A stretch of 64,000 bases of DNA from Podospora pseudoanserina (GCF_035222485.1 NC_085920.1:682001-746000); one strand, 5' to 3'; positions 35,919 through 48,882 are shown, counted from the first letter of the stretch. The notes: generated by a model from the sequence alone, not told the origin. Program-made: numbers and translations.

Positions 35919-35949
35919 GCGTTGCAAACCGGGCTTCCACAAAAATACG
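35919..35949 (+). repeat. Left arm core of the inverted repeat
   Basis: A 31-bp sequence beginning GCGTTGCAAACC and ending ACAAAAATACG, inverted at 36224-36254 with 30 of 31 positions matching. The looser arm spans about 35905-35966. Confidence 0.85.
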
Positions 35950-36223
35950 ATTTTTTTTTTGGCGAGCGAGACCGCTCGGGCCAGTAAAACTAGAAATAAT
36001 TGGATTCCGTCAATTCAAGTATTTTATCGATTTTAACACACGTATTATCCGCGCATAAGAATTAATATAAACAAAAAAAATCGCGGTAAATAGGGCTATA
36101 TATCTATGTAGATTATGTTTATACGTTGAAGGTTGCCGGTACTTTATTTACAAATGTAAAAATACAGTTTCTTTAATAACTGGCGCACGAGCATCGAAGG
36201 TGTGTGAGGCTGCCAAAAAATAG

Positions 36224-36254
36224 CGTATTTTTGTGGAAGTCCGGTTTGCAACGC
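36224..36254 (-). repeat. Right arm core of the inverted repeat
   Basis: Reverse complement of 35919-35949 apart from one transition (G in the left arm, A in the right arm, read in the same sense). The looser arm spans about 36209-36265. Confidence 0.85.
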
Positions 36255-36290
36255 ACAGCGGAGCTTTATTTTTCACGAGGACACTACGGC

Positions 36291-39200
36291 TACTGCTACA
36301 CTACTTTTTGTGCTGGTGGTGACTCAGTACTAGCCACAATTATTGGTGCTTGATACCTGGGTGACAGCAGCTGCTGCGAGTCCTGGGATTCGGTGACCCG
36401 GCATCTGCTTCCGGCATTGTTGACCTAGACAGACTCGAACATAGCCGGCCGCAACTCGATCTCAACAAAGCGCTTCGGGCTCATCTTCACCGACCCTTTG
36501 AATCCTGTCCTTATCGGTTCCGATAGCTCACACGCCGACGAGAAACACCCCCACTGTTTGATGACGAAGAGAGCAAGTGTCTCAAAATCCGTCCTCAGGA
36601 TGGCCAGCGGGTCCCTACATGCATCTCACCATCCGTACCCAGTCCTCCCGCCCTGCACAATCTCACACTATGTACAAGCGCACTTAAGCTAGTGGTTGGT
36701 GATGTTGGTAGCCATCGCCATCGACCCACAACCGCTTCCTGCCAGCCTTCGGTTCGGAAACCAGGCCAGCTTCAATCTCCAGAATTTCCCTCGGTTGCCC
36801 CAACGCAACACAACCAGACATATAGTGTAAATCGTGCTGATAAGAGCGTATAGGTTATGATTTTATGTTTCAATGCCGGAAGCTCGCTAGGCTGGATAGG
36901 GTAAAGAACCACAAAAAGAAGCAGATCTTCAGCGTTGGGGCACGGGGCATGTAACGCGGACCGGAACAGTCAACAAAAGTAACAAACAGTCATGATCGGA
37001 TCAGAACTAGACGGTCGAGGATTCTGACGGCCAGATCTTGTGATACACCCACTTCAGACACCACCCACATAAGGTAGTGTAGAAATATGCCCCTCCTCAT
37101 CCGTCCTTCCACCCCTCCAATCATCCATCTTGCGCATGAGGTGACTTTGGCGGCGGGGTGTATGTGCTGCTGCTTTTTAGGAAATCGTGATTTCCGTTCT
37201 GAGATTGTGACATGAGGTGACTGACGTTTGATTCTCGTCTTCATTTTCTGACCGGCAAAATATTGGGGATCGAGGTCTGCACCGTGATGTTTATACCGTG
37301 CAAATGGTGACTTACACGGTCATTGTGTCCCCCAATTTACTGGATCTCTCGAATCATGCTCCCGCTCAACAACAGCTACTATTTCTTCTGATACATCGAT
37401 TGCTACCAACAACAAGAGAACAAGAGATACAACCTGTGGGATCTCATATTTTGCTCATCCCATCTCATCCCCATCCCAAGCCAACAACTTCGGAGACAGC
37501 TGACCTCTCAGTTTTCGTCTGTCATGCCGCATCAACGCTCATGCAGGCTTGTTGCACAGTTTTCCTGCACCTAGGAGGAGAGACAAGCGAGTACCTGCAG
37601 TCTCAGTTCAGTTCATGTGTATTCTTCCATTTTCTTTCGTTATCCGGCCCACGATTGATTCGACCCTTGCCCCGCACACATGACTTTGATGTCGAAGGTC
37701 TCACCATTAGATCAGCAACTGTCGATCTCAAGTCTAGGTTGCCATCGGCCCAGAAGTGATACATGATTTGTCTTGTCCAATGGATGGAAATATCGCTCAG
37801 TTATTTCCCGTGTGAGGGTGGGACAAGTGGTTACGTTTTTTATCGGCCATGGGCAGCACACGACCTGAAATCAGAATGCTGGGTGTCTTGAATTGAAGCT
37901 AATTCGAGTAGCAGGAAACGTTCAAGGCGCCAGTAATACAGGAGAGGGGGGAGACGGGCTGTCGTTGTCTTCTCCTTGGTTGGCATGAAGCGGGGTTCCA
38001 TATTCACGAGCTTGCCAAAGATTGGGGTTGTGATTTTGCTTTTTCGCCGCGAAGCCAGACCTTCTTAACGTTCTTGACGGCCATCACCCTCACAACTCGT
38101 TTTAGTATTCACGAGCTCTTGTTTCCACATCACCTTCTCCTGCCCTTACTTGGTCATTTACTTCACCGCAAAGTTGCTTCACGGCTGAGCAAAAGCACAC
38201 CCACAAATAGGGAGCCCCAAGTGCTCACGTTTCCCACTAAGAGGTAGTGGTGTGTGTGGGACAGCAGAGCAAGTCTTACCAATGGGGTAGCAGCCCGTTA
38301 TCGGCCTTTTTTTCTTTGGTTTGGCCCTCCCAAACAGAAATCTGCTCATTCCTTGTGATCTGTCTATCGCTTGGTTGTTCGGTTGAGGGGGTGGGTGTGT
38401 GATTGACAATTTGTTTGTTGCTAGCCAGTGCTTTGGTTGCTATCGGACACTACCCGATCCCCACTATAGTTTGCTCTGCGGCTAATATAGAGATAGTTTG
38501 CTTCTTGACTACCTCCTTTATAGTTTTTTGATGGCTAGGTGCATGGAAAGTTGCCTGCTGTGGTTGCTCCAGGGACGTCTGTGTCAACAGGCGCCCCTGA
38601 GCACGAGCACGGACCATATCTATAAGTAAAGTATATCAGGGGCATTGATCCTAGCATACTACCTTTAGAGAATGTTGTTTTGATGTGCTTTGCGGTTGAA
38701 CTTATTGTATGGTAAGTACTGCACAATGCCGTTGTTTGTTTCTCTGCATTGGTGCCTAGCTATAAAATGTAGTTCTTACGAAGTAAACGATTGCCTGCTG
38801 CTCTGAGAGAGTTGACAGCCAAACGCAGTTCGCAAGGAAGAACGCTTGGTTGATGATAGTTGAGCAGTTCATGGACTTGAGGCCTGCCTTCTCAGTGTCA
38901 TGGAGAGTAGCTATATATACTTCATTACCATACCTTTTTCCAGTTCGTACAGATAGTCTTTTCAATCTTGCTATGCGCATCATGCCATTTCCTTCCTTTC
39001 CCTAAGGGGCATTCCGTTAGTGAGAGTGTGCCGTAGTCTGAACCCATCCGGCGAGTATGAACCGGCCTGGCAGGTAACGATCCTGGCCCTGCTTATGACT
39101 CCTCGGGTTCGGCCCTCCGGAATTGTGGCGGCCGGTCCCGGACCCTGGGTCATCTGCGAGATAAGGGTAGAGTTTGAAAGCGGTTGGGCCCATATTAACC

Positions 39201-39719
39201 TAGATCTCTGAGACTGATGACGGTGCCGGAAAGAAAAGTCCGCGCAGAGTTTGTTATCAGGTTGTTGGGAGCATGGAAGAGTGCGGAACCAACGTAGGAG
39301 CAGAGATAGGTTTGATGGCCTCAGGTTGCTCGACATCGAAGTGAATAGAGTCCCTATCTCTGCAATGTATTCACCCGATGTTTTATTTACCAGGCCACCT
39401 ATCTCTGCCCTTCTACAGAGCTGGATTCACACGTAATCTGATAATTTGGGATTTTTACGTTGCTCTCGTAGCCCCTAGTGGCCCCTGACTCCTTTGTCCG
39501 AACTCCTGGGAGCACATCTCAACGATTCTAACTGGGTCTATCTGGTTATTTTCAAGGTGAATTATCTAGATATCTCTCCCAGCCACCTTGATAAGGTGCG
39601 TGTGAGCGTCAAGATACCTGTTTCTTTGTTTATTCATTGCGGAAGGGCCCAGGTGAACTCGACGCAGTGGGTCTGGCCCAGCCGTCTTCTCTCCTCGAGA
39701 GGTTATAAAGTCTTGCCCT
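36291..39719. other. Gene-poor intergenic region
   Basis: Mixed composition with several A+T-leaning stretches. No frame was recognised. A stretch at 39020-39211 (plus) reads somewhat protein-like (LNPSGEYEPAWQVTIL) but is isolated, has no family and no splice context. Confidence 0.4.
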
Positions 39720-40520
39720 CCCTACCTATCAACGCCTATCTTTTTTCTCCAACTCACAACCACAGCAAAGACCATTGCTTGATCTATATCAAGCAACCAG
39801 CCAAAAATCTTTGCACCAACCACTCTCCGGTAAGTTCCTACCTTGTACCCCTCTCCTGATGTTACCCAATACCCTGTATTCGCACGACATATTCCTCCTC
39901 CCATTCTTTCCCAACTATTCTCCTTCTCTACATCTTCCTCTTCACTTTCATAATCACAAGCTGTCTTCTCCCACTTCATACTCCTCAAAAATTCCGCCCT
40001 CTCTCCTCCGCTCACTCCAAAATTTCACTCATTCACATCACTCCTTACCCCTACCTGGCACTGTTGTATCATCCTCACCTACTTCCTTCCCCCAGATCTT
40101 TCCTTCAAACCTACCGTTTTTCCTGCCTATTCCCACCATCCTTGCCACTATCACCTCTACCAGTCAGCCACAACCACCCTCTGCTCCTTCCTACCATCGG
40201 TTTGCCTTTGTGGGTACCGTGGCGGTGGCTTGATCAAGTTTTACCTTATCTCTTCTATCTGGAAGCCTTTGCTACACTTCACTTATCCCCCCTCTACCCA
40301 TCTTGCTCTTTTGTCTACGCTCATTTTAAATTTTTCGCCTCTCCCTGTTTCTTTGGCACCTCTCATTCTCCCTGCCGAGATTTTTGGGTTCACTTACCAT
40401 CCATCACTTCACTTTTATCCACGCCCTCCTCAATTCGGGACAGTAAAAGCTCACCATTTTCAACAACAGCCGCAAAACTCTTCGCTCTAGACATCGCCGA
40501 GTCATCACCAAGTCGATACC
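39720..40520 (+). promoter_or_regulatory. Pyrimidine-rich promoter/leader of the 40521-43642 gene
   Basis: About 800 bp of strikingly C/T-rich plus-strand sequence ends at the start codon, whose context (CGATACCATGGCG) is good. Long CT-rich stretches are common in fungal core promoters and 5' leaders. A leader intron is possible (GTAAGTTCC at about 39830), but its acceptor cannot be fixed. Confidence 0.4.
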
Positions 40521-43500
40521 ATGGCGAAATCGAAGAACAGCAGACAGAAGGGCCGAAAGAATGCCACTCAAAAGGGTGAATCCAGTGCCCAGGCCGCCAG
40601 ACGCACTACCCAACTGGAGCTTCCAGAGGGTTACCAGAAACTTAGCCCCAACAACGGTGGCTCCAGCAGCTCTGGCCATCCCAGAGGCAATGGGAAGCTC
40701 AGCAATGAGTCTAAGAAAGCCCAGGACTCTGCCAGTTCTGCTGGAAAGCTGTCTCCCTCATACCCCAAGCCGTGGGAGATGTCAAAGCTTTATGTAATTC
40801 TCAATTCTGATCCTTTGCCGGCACCCACGCTAACAGTTTCACAGGGTGCTCCCATTGACAAGCCTGGAACTCTGAACTTCAACTACGATCGTCCCTGGGT
40901 TTCTCTCGAGGGCAAGTATGTGAAGTATGAGCTGGCTACCGCTCTTGAGAAGGGTCGCCGTGAGATGTTGCCTGCTGTGTTCCCTGACTACATGCCGGAG
41001 CAGAAGCAGGAAGTTCGGAACCAGTACGAGAGAAGTGGCTTGTTGGGGTTGTTTGAGGCTCGTGACAGCTGCAACAAGAATGCCCCGAAAGTTCCTGGGT
41101 TTTTGGGTGGCGTAAGTTTTGTCCTAGTTTCCCTGTTCAAAAATTGCTGAACTGACACTGTTGTATAGATCAACCCTGACATGATCTCGGTTGAAGACAC
41201 TACGCAAGTGGGCGCCAACGATGCGAACCCACTAATTGGATTCCTCACCCAGATTGATCTCGCCAGAGAGATCGTCAATCTTTTGCATCCGAGTGTGCGC
41301 AATATCACGGCATTGGCCTTCACATGCAAACAGGCCGGCCAATACGTCGACCGAATCATGGTTAGTGCCTCACCTCTAACATCTTCAACCTATATTCAGT
41401 GTTAACTTTATGTCAGGAGCGCTGGGACTACACCACCGGGGAGAATTTTGCTGATGTTTATCTCCCTAAATTCGGCAACGATGGAGGAGAAATCAAGAGA
41501 GCTGGTGTACGGAGCGACATTCTGGTCATCACACCAACCTCCCCCAAGCCCCCGAGTCGCACGCCATATCTCGATGATTTCGGAAGGACTCTTCATATTA
41601 GTAAGGATATATCAATGTTTCCTCAGCTAAATTCATGCTAACTTATTCTTCTAGTCAAGGTCATGGTTAGCATTCCGCAGAGTTTCCGACACGTTGTCCT
41701 TGACCGGCTACCCTTTTTAGACGTCAACATGGTGGGTCTGGTTATCAGTTCCATGCCCAATCTTGAGAGCTTGGCCATCTCGCGTTGCGACCTTCTCGAC
41801 GTCGCCAAACTCCCTGCATTGATCAAGATCATCAAGGAGCATCCGAGAACGCCCCGCAACAAAGGCAAGGCCAAAGCCTTACGCACCAGTAACGCTGTAG
41901 AGGGCGAGAATGTTGGGGAGAACGGCGGCCAGAACAGTAACGGTAACAGCAGTGCGGATGACAGCAGCTCTACGGAGGACGAAGACCAGACGAGCAGCAA
42001 CGACACATCCCTGTTGACTGAGCCCGACACCAGCTTGATCTCTACGGATACAGCAGCAACCTCGGTGGGTGATGAAGACCAGACGGGCATCGACGTCACA
42101 GCAGCGACCACGGATGCTGAGGGTAACGCTCCAATCCACTATATACGATTGGATTTCAGCCCTTTCTTCTTCCGCGGCCCCAACACTTGCGAACGACTTG
42201 GATCTTTTGGTGTTACGTACAACGAGCCCACATTCCACACCCCAAAGGCCGTGGTAGCTCTTATGATGCAGTGTTGGGACGACGCGGATACTATCGGGAT
42301 GGACTTGATGAGCGATAGCTCTTCTTTCTTCAGCTTCGTCCGTCGTCTTCCCGGCTGGAACTGCTTATGGTCCTTGAAAGCGCGGGATGCTATGCTGTCG
42401 TTTAAGCGGGAGACCAGTGATATCGTGCTCCCAGAAGACTTCCAGCGCACAGTGGAGCGCACAGCTCGCTCCGAGATTATCGCAGAGAATCACGGCAGTT
42501 CTAGGGTTTCGCAGCCAGCCTTCATTGATCAAGTCATAGCCCGTGTCGTAAAGCTCCGAAAGGGGAAGCACGACGAAATCAAGAAGGAAGCCCAGAACCG
42601 CTTTTACGATGATCTGATGGCAGCTACCAGTGGCGACGACTTCAGGCCGTCGGATTACCCTCTCCCGAACAGTATAGCGTTCTATCTCGGTAACGCTGAA
42701 AACCACAACGCCTTCGGGTACTGGCGTCGGCAGTATTTATGTCAAGGCTGCAAAAAACTCCTGCCCCGCGTCCTGTTTGCAAACGAACTCGATGATTGTT
42801 GGGGCTGCAAGATGGTCGCCTTCGTCAGGGACATGGAGAGCAGCGACCTTCGCCGCTGGAAGCAAAGCGCTATTGGGTATTACCTCAAGGGTCTGGACAT
42901 AAAGAAGGGGTCACTGACTGATGTCATTGACCCGGCCCGAGGTCGACACTTGACGGCAGCTCTCGGGGCGGCCAAGATAGCCGATTCTATCTGGCTGAAG
43001 TTTATGAACTTCTCCCCGACCGATCTGATGGTGTACCCCCCCGAGCCACCCAACCTACACAGGAACACCGCCGCTTACTCACGTTATCGGTGGAAACATA
43101 ATTGGCCAGAACAGGCGTTTGATTACCGGGAGGGTGGTCCTCAACATGAGGATCCCTTCAAGCACCCAAACTCCGCCTGGGAAGACACCGAGCTCTGCGG
43201 CGGTGAGCCTCCCGAAAGCTTTAACACCAATTTCCGGTGGTCAGAGGAAGCCAGTACGACTCTCTTTGAGGAGTATATCCGTCGAAACGGACTCGCGAAG
43301 CAGATCACCGATCCCGAGGCCCAGAAGAGGATCGCCGCTGCAAAGGAGTGGGAGAAGATTCGGCGTCTCCCCGGGCCAAAGGATTATTCAAAGAACGGAA
43401 TGTGGCACCTTGGACGGGACCTCAGGCGCTACTACCAGAACCAGGGTGACAAGTCGATTCATGCCTTGATTCACGGAAGGGTCGAGAAGTGCATTTGGTC

Positions 43501-43642
43501 CTTCAACACGCCTATGCTGCGTCCCTTTGACCTGGACCACCCGATTCCAGACAAGCGGGTCGACTACGAAGCCTGGGAGGAGCTCAAGGAGCGTGAGATT
43601 TGGGAGTTGGTTCCTGCTGGCCACTCTAGGCGGTGGTTGTGA
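40521..43642 (+). CDS. 967-residue protein of unknown function with F-box-like segment and paired CxxC motifs
   Basis: The exons are 40521-40793, 40845-41111, 41169-41360, 41417-41600 and 41655-43642. Intron 1 has a clear branch site (GCTAAC). All junctions keep the frame, for example FLGG to INPDMISVED and TLHI to KVMVSIP. Residues 1-90 are basic and Gln/Ser-rich. Around residues 200-245, a helical stretch (DLAREIVNLLHPSVRNITALAFTC... in part) resembles a degenerate F-box. A leucine-rich segment follows (VISSMPNLESLAISRCDLL). Residues 350-430 are Asp/Ser/Thr-rich and disordered. Two CxxC pairs (YLCQGCKK and DDCWGCK, about 20 residues apart) could bind zinc. The C-terminal third is Trp/Tyr/Pro-rich. 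I do not recognise the family; an SCF adaptor role would be inference only. Confidence 0.75.
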
Positions 43643-44714
43643 GCAGTCTGACTCCAGGTCGTCCACGAGGAAGGGAGGAGGAAGGGAGCTGTTCGATAAG
43701 TGTGGCTTTTTCTTTAACGGATCAGAAAACAGCAAAAAAAAAAGGTGAGAAGCAGAAAAAGAACAAAAAAAAAAGAAATATGGGGGCAATTTCTTGGTCA
43801 ACTTTTTTCACCGTCCGAGGGCATCATCGGGGTCATCTGGAAGGTTTTACAGCATATTTAGTATTTTTTCTGGTGTGCATAAGGGGGTTTATATCCGGAC
43901 AGTAAAAGGGCATGGACTCGATATTTCAGAGTTAGGGGGAATCATCAGACATCAGCACACATTTGAGATTTCGAGCGAGGAGTTAGCAGGTTTATGGCGG
44001 TGGTTTGGGGCATGGCGTTAACAGATACAAGGAAAACGGCATGATTGATGATGAACGGCAGGGAATTATGAGGATCATGAGGATAATGAGGACTGGGGGG
44101 GAGCTGGATCCCAGGGAGAGAGCCAAGAAAAAGCCTGGGTTTGTTTTTTTACCTTGTTGTGTGATTCCTGAGTGAAACCTGTGTGCATGCAACTCAAAGT
44201 GATTGACGCCTTGCATTGAACTCACAGATTCGTGATGATACTGCAATAGGTATGTTGCGGGAAGGGGGTAATATTTGCACATGGAGATGAAAAGAACCTC
44301 AAAAGTGCAACCCTGACCAAGTTCCACAACATCCTGCTTGACGTAATGACTCAATCAGCGACACCACTCGCTCGTTATTCCAGGCGTATCTACCATGTAA
44401 AATATCACCCCTTTGGTTCAGTATTTTACTGCCTTCAACAAATTCAGCTAGCTGGTCCAGTATTCACGGGATAAATCATAGATACTCACCCCTTAACAGA
44501 CACCCCCACGTCACGGATGAACATAGACAAAGCTCTAGACAGCAGTTAAGCATCCTCCCTGCCTGAATACACCCCTTGTATAATTCCAACACCGCTACTC
44601 ATAAAGCCACAGCGCTATTCCCTACAGAAAACAAAATAAACTTCCCGGTCCAAGCAATATCTCTCAACCCCCCGCCTTTAGGGCTTCTTCCCTCTCTCGA
44701 ACTTCTTCCCTATC
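43643..44714. other. Intergenic region between convergent genes
   Basis: 3' flanks of the 40521-43642 gene (plus) and the amidase-like gene (minus). A-rich tracts occur near 43733-43780. No gene is seen. Confidence 0.5.
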
Positions 44715-46948
44715 TTAATGGTCTTCTTCAAGCGACATTTGTATCCCTAACTGCTCATCATCTTCGGGCGAACCCTCGCTCTCAGATCCATCCAATTCTC
44801 CAGGCGGCGGACTTTTGTCACCACCTTTCTCACTCGATACCTCCTCATCTCCATCCGAATCAGACGCCTTAAAAAATTGCCAGGTCTCCTTTGCATGAGG
44901 TAGAGCATCCTTTCCAACCTCCACCTCAACCTGCAACTTATTTCCCTCCATGATGTTGGTCACAAAGTCAAGAAGTTCCAAATCCGTGTTTCTTCGACTC
45001 ATCATTGAAATGCAAAGGGGTAGCGCTTCTGTAGCGCGACTGATAGCGGAAGAGAAGGATATTCTCCCCACTGGCAGAATCACCTGAGGGCGTTCCAGAA
45101 TGGCAGCCAGGGTGTCGTCCCAATTTGTCATACGGTGAGCTGTCGGAGCGTAGCTGCTGGGAGCATAGACCCGTGACCTTGGACGTTGGCCTGCCACCGT
45201 TGGCAGCAGTACAATCGGCTCATGAAGAGACTCCATCGATTTATCAAACCACTCTGCAAAGTCTCTTATCCGAGCATAGCAATTTTCCCGGTCCTCGTTC
45301 GAAAGATTATCCACTTCCCGCCTAGACGCGTTCCCAAGAGTTAGCTACGGTCTGAGATGCAATCGGACATGAATAGATTCATGAATAAACTTGACAAGGA
45401 TATTAGAAAATTATCGCGAGCCTCTTACCAGACGGATTCAACTGCATCATCCCAATAAAGCCTAAGTAGATCTCTCGTCTCGGCGGATGGATTCTTATAA
45501 ACATAGCCATCCATAGACTCGTAGTATCTCTGGCCAAAATCATGACAGTAGGCCTTCCATGCGCAGTCTTCCATGTAGGTATGAAGCGGATCCTGAGACG
45601 GGGCCTTTGGTGGTGATCGCGTCGCCCAACTTGTTTCCATGTCAAATTCCTCTGTTGGTATGTCGACAAGATTCGCTAAGTGGAGAGATAGTTCAAGATT
45701 TGGTTTCGAAAACCTGTGGCCCAGGTAAACGATGTTTGTTGGCGGTGTGGAGGAGTTCTTGTGTGTTAACGCGGTTTCGATTCTACTGATGGATGCTTCT
45801 GCAGCTTGTTGGACCGATTTCAGAGATCGTGACATGAAGGCAATGGCGCTCAGTCGCATGGAGGGCATATCCGTTTCAGCGAGAAGTACACCGGAAGTGC
45901 TAAGACGAAGGGCGAAAAGCCCATACCATTCAGCTGTTTCCATGAAGCCACCAAGGGTGTCGATTCCAACCGCGCAATCAATCCACTTGTAGCCAGCCAG
46001 CGCCGAGCCAGCACCGGGCGAGCTTCCCAATGCCTCTTGATAGCCGTCTGCACGGGGATTCTTTGGGCTAGAAACGTCGACCCAGGCCGAGTGTAAAATG
46101 CCAAACTGCGATACTTTGGTTTTGCCGACCATTATGGCTCCCAACCCGATCAAGTGTCTGATGAGGTGGCACGTTTTTGAAGAGGGGGGATAGAAGGACG
46201 TCCATGATTCACTTGATAACGTAGTCTTTACTCCCTCCACTGGAAAAAAATCGTCGACAACAAATCGCATACCGGCCAGGGGCTTCTCGGGCGAAGGATC
46301 GGAGTAGTATAGTCGGCTGGGCACGGCTATGGCTTTGTGAAGTCCATCTTGAGACAAAGCAGTGACAGGACTAAATGCACTAGTTGAACACCTCATGTCA
46401 GCCAAATGCTCTTGCCATTTCGACAGATGGACCTAGGAAACTAGGGGAACTAGATACCTATTCTCAGCTTGGTGAAGACTTTTTGGAAAGACACCAAAGT
46501 TGAAGGCACGGAGGCTATCAGGATAGAGCCTCCAGGCTTGATGGAGCCCTTCGTTGTATAAGAAGTAGGGCCCCGGTCTCACCGGATGTTCCGAGTCCTC
46601 AAGGATCAAGCCGTGCACCACATGTAGTGGGAACTTGTTGTCCGCGTCAGCTTTGGCGTCAACTGTTGGGTCCTGGTGGTCAATGGTGACAATCCTGTGA
46701 CCGAATCCGGTCGTGTAGACATCATCAGCCACGACAAATCTCTCGAGAGTTGAGATACATGACTCGTCGTGGTATTGTTCGAGAGTCAAGCCAGTTACAG
46801 GTATGATGTCTCGTAGCTTCGATGCGTTTCCGACACGTCCCAGTCTTTGTGGATGAACAAAGTACTGAACATTGTCGACGGTGGTGAAGATCTGCCGCTC
46901 GAGGTGTCGGTCCAATGGCGGAGACTGCTTCCTGTCCGGGGCGGCCAT
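44715..46948 (-). CDS. Arp1-type amidase-signature protein, catalytic serine missing
   Basis: The exons are 46948-46458, 46379-45429 and 45321-44715, giving 682 residues. The start is the first ATG, MAAPDRKQ. The junctions NS|AFSPVTALSQ and SVW|REVDNL keep the frame. Residues 1-165 match the N-terminal domain that precedes the amidase domain in fungal scytalone dehydratase-like protein Arp1 relatives. The amidase-signature domain follows. Lys250 (MVGKTK) and the cis-serine Ser284 (GSSPGAGS) are present, but position 308, 24 residues on, is Gly (GIDTLGGF) where active family members have Ser (GTDTGGS). The tail (last 60 residues) is highly acidic. Amidase-signature enzymes hydrolyse amide bonds through a Ser-cisSer-Lys triad. 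With no nucleophile this protein is probably not an amidase, or uses altered chemistry. No signal peptide is seen. Confidence 0.82.
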
Positions 46949-48882
46949 GATCAGATCTCCGAGACGTGGATAAGGATGGCGGTGGCTTGTTATACTAATT
47001 GCTGTTGACAATGGTGGACTCTACAGGTGCCTGTAGAGATGAACACGATAATAGCATAAGATGAGTTCGGGTGGTGGTTGTCTGGTTGAAACGGGAGTTC
47101 AAGCGTCAGCGTGGTCGACGTCCAATCTCAGCAGGCAGCCCGCCTTCCATCTTTTGGGTTGCTCAAGGGGTGGCGGCACCTTCCACATTATTCCCGCTCA
47201 ACCAGGCGCGAGGATCCCTCTTTCCACTTTTCTCCTGCAATTTTTCGTGACCAGAGTTGCAACAAGCTTTTCCTACTTGTGTCTTGGACAGACATGATGT
47301 TGTGGGAAGCCGCCGGCCTTGCTCCCGGATGACAAGCCATCTTTGCCTTGAACAAGGAGAACCTCCGAACCTCTCGATACAGGGTTAGGGAAGTTCCCCA
47401 TCACCTACATCATCTTCCGTCTTTCCTTTTCGGTCCCTGTGACAACAATAAACTCCGAACTCTGGGCCGTAGCTCATGGTTACCAAAAGATGGATCGGAC
47501 TTAAGCTTAATTGTACCTACATCTCCCGCGAGATCGGTTGGCTTGTGTCTACAAGGGACATACTCGGCGCTCGTCATTCTAGATGGGGTTTATCAATGGT
47601 ATCTCCAGAGCTGGGCCTACTACTGACCAGAGCCATGTCAATCCACCAAAGAAGAGATGACATCTTTGGGGGTAGTTCCAATCGTACCTCTAGGACCCTT
47701 CAGTATGGGATCTTACATCCAGACAGCCACCTATTGGTCCCCGCATCGTGGCCGCGAATGTAACCGACGTCACGAAAATGAAACTCTCCGGCTTGAGTTC
47801 GGGAACTTCTGCATTTCCAGCCATACATACAGACGCCACCTGCCAGCCTCGCCTGTCACTACACCGAACACCATCCTTCCACAGCACAATCCAACACATG
47901 GACGCTTCCCGTGTTGTGTCTCATGCCCCGGAATATGCCCCCAAAAGATCAACCAACTGGCCTCTCTATTGTCACATATTTCATTTCGATCCCGCCTCTC
48001 GCCAACATAGTTAACTCCGGTCCACGATGTCCATCAGAGGATCGGCTGCAACACAACATGTGGCACAGTGTACAGACAAAAAGAAACAAATATTGAAACC
48101 CAAGAACATGTGGGTCGCTGACTGAACAGATCTTGGATCAAACATGCAGCAGCAACAACAATAGCCAAAGGTCCCCTACTCTGATTACCCCTGACTTGCA
48201 TCGCCAAGGCTCGGACTACATACAGCCCTTACAAATACGACCTGCTAACACCGAGACATGTGAGGGGGATACTGAACAGTGAAGACGCAGTAAACAAGTT
48301 TTCCGGTGCGTCCGGATATATTCGGCGGTTGCAATGCACGCAAAGGAAAAGAAAAGAATACCACGATAACAAACCAGGGCCCACGTGTTGGCTAACATAC
48401 CTACGGACAGAGTCTTGGGTTTGGAGCTGCAGGATATGTACAAAAATGTCATATTAAATACGTTTACTTATATCTACACTATGTACTGTGTATCAATGCC
48501 CAAAATACATACCGTTCGAACTCCATGCTATCCATACGTGTCCCTTGTTGCCTGGCGTACCTGCCCATGCCCCTTGTCCTGTTAGGCATTCCTTGTTATA
48601 ACTCCATGACTTGATCCCAACCTCCCATACTAGAAATGACAATAACCCGCTAAAAGCTCAACAAATAAAAACGAATGGGGGTATCTCCTCCATCTCGCAG
48701 TCCAAAGTATCAACCGCGTGGGTATCATCACTCCTCCTCAACCTTTCGAAAACCGCCCCTTGCTGGAGAAATACCTTGCTGGAAAGATACCTTGCTCGAC
48801 AGATCTCTGGAGCCACTGGCGGCATCACCAAACTGACTGTGTATCGCGCACCAGAGTCCCAGTTCGGATCACCACCCAGAAA
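46949..48882. other. Intergenic region, no gene seen
   Basis: It should hold the promoter of the amidase-like gene (minus strand, at the left) and the 3' flank of the 48883-50140 gene (minus strand, at the right). Balanced composition; the open frames are short and unremarkable. Confidence 0.45.

Larger units (their letters stand above)
35883..36290. mobile_element. MITE-like element with inverted repeats and an 8-bp flanking direct repeat
   Basis: A 31-bp core at 35919-35949 recurs in inverted orientation at 36224-36254 with one mismatch. Similarity continues more loosely on both sides of the core, over about 60 bp per arm. The arms enclose about 275 bp of A+T-rich DNA with no coding potential. 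The octamer ACTACGGC occurs directly at 35883-35890 and 36283-36290, immediately outside the arms, as a target-site duplication would. Size, structure and lack of a transposase fit a non-autonomous DNA transposon (MITE). An 8-bp duplication would suit a hAT-type mover, but the octamer does not match the hAT consensus closely, so the superfamily is open. Confidence 0.55.

Noticed and set aside
35990-36020. Short match to a universally conserved small-subunit rRNA word (ATTCCGTCAATTC)
   Set aside because: Only about 13 bases match and the flanks do not resemble rRNA; coincidence inside A+T-rich DNA.
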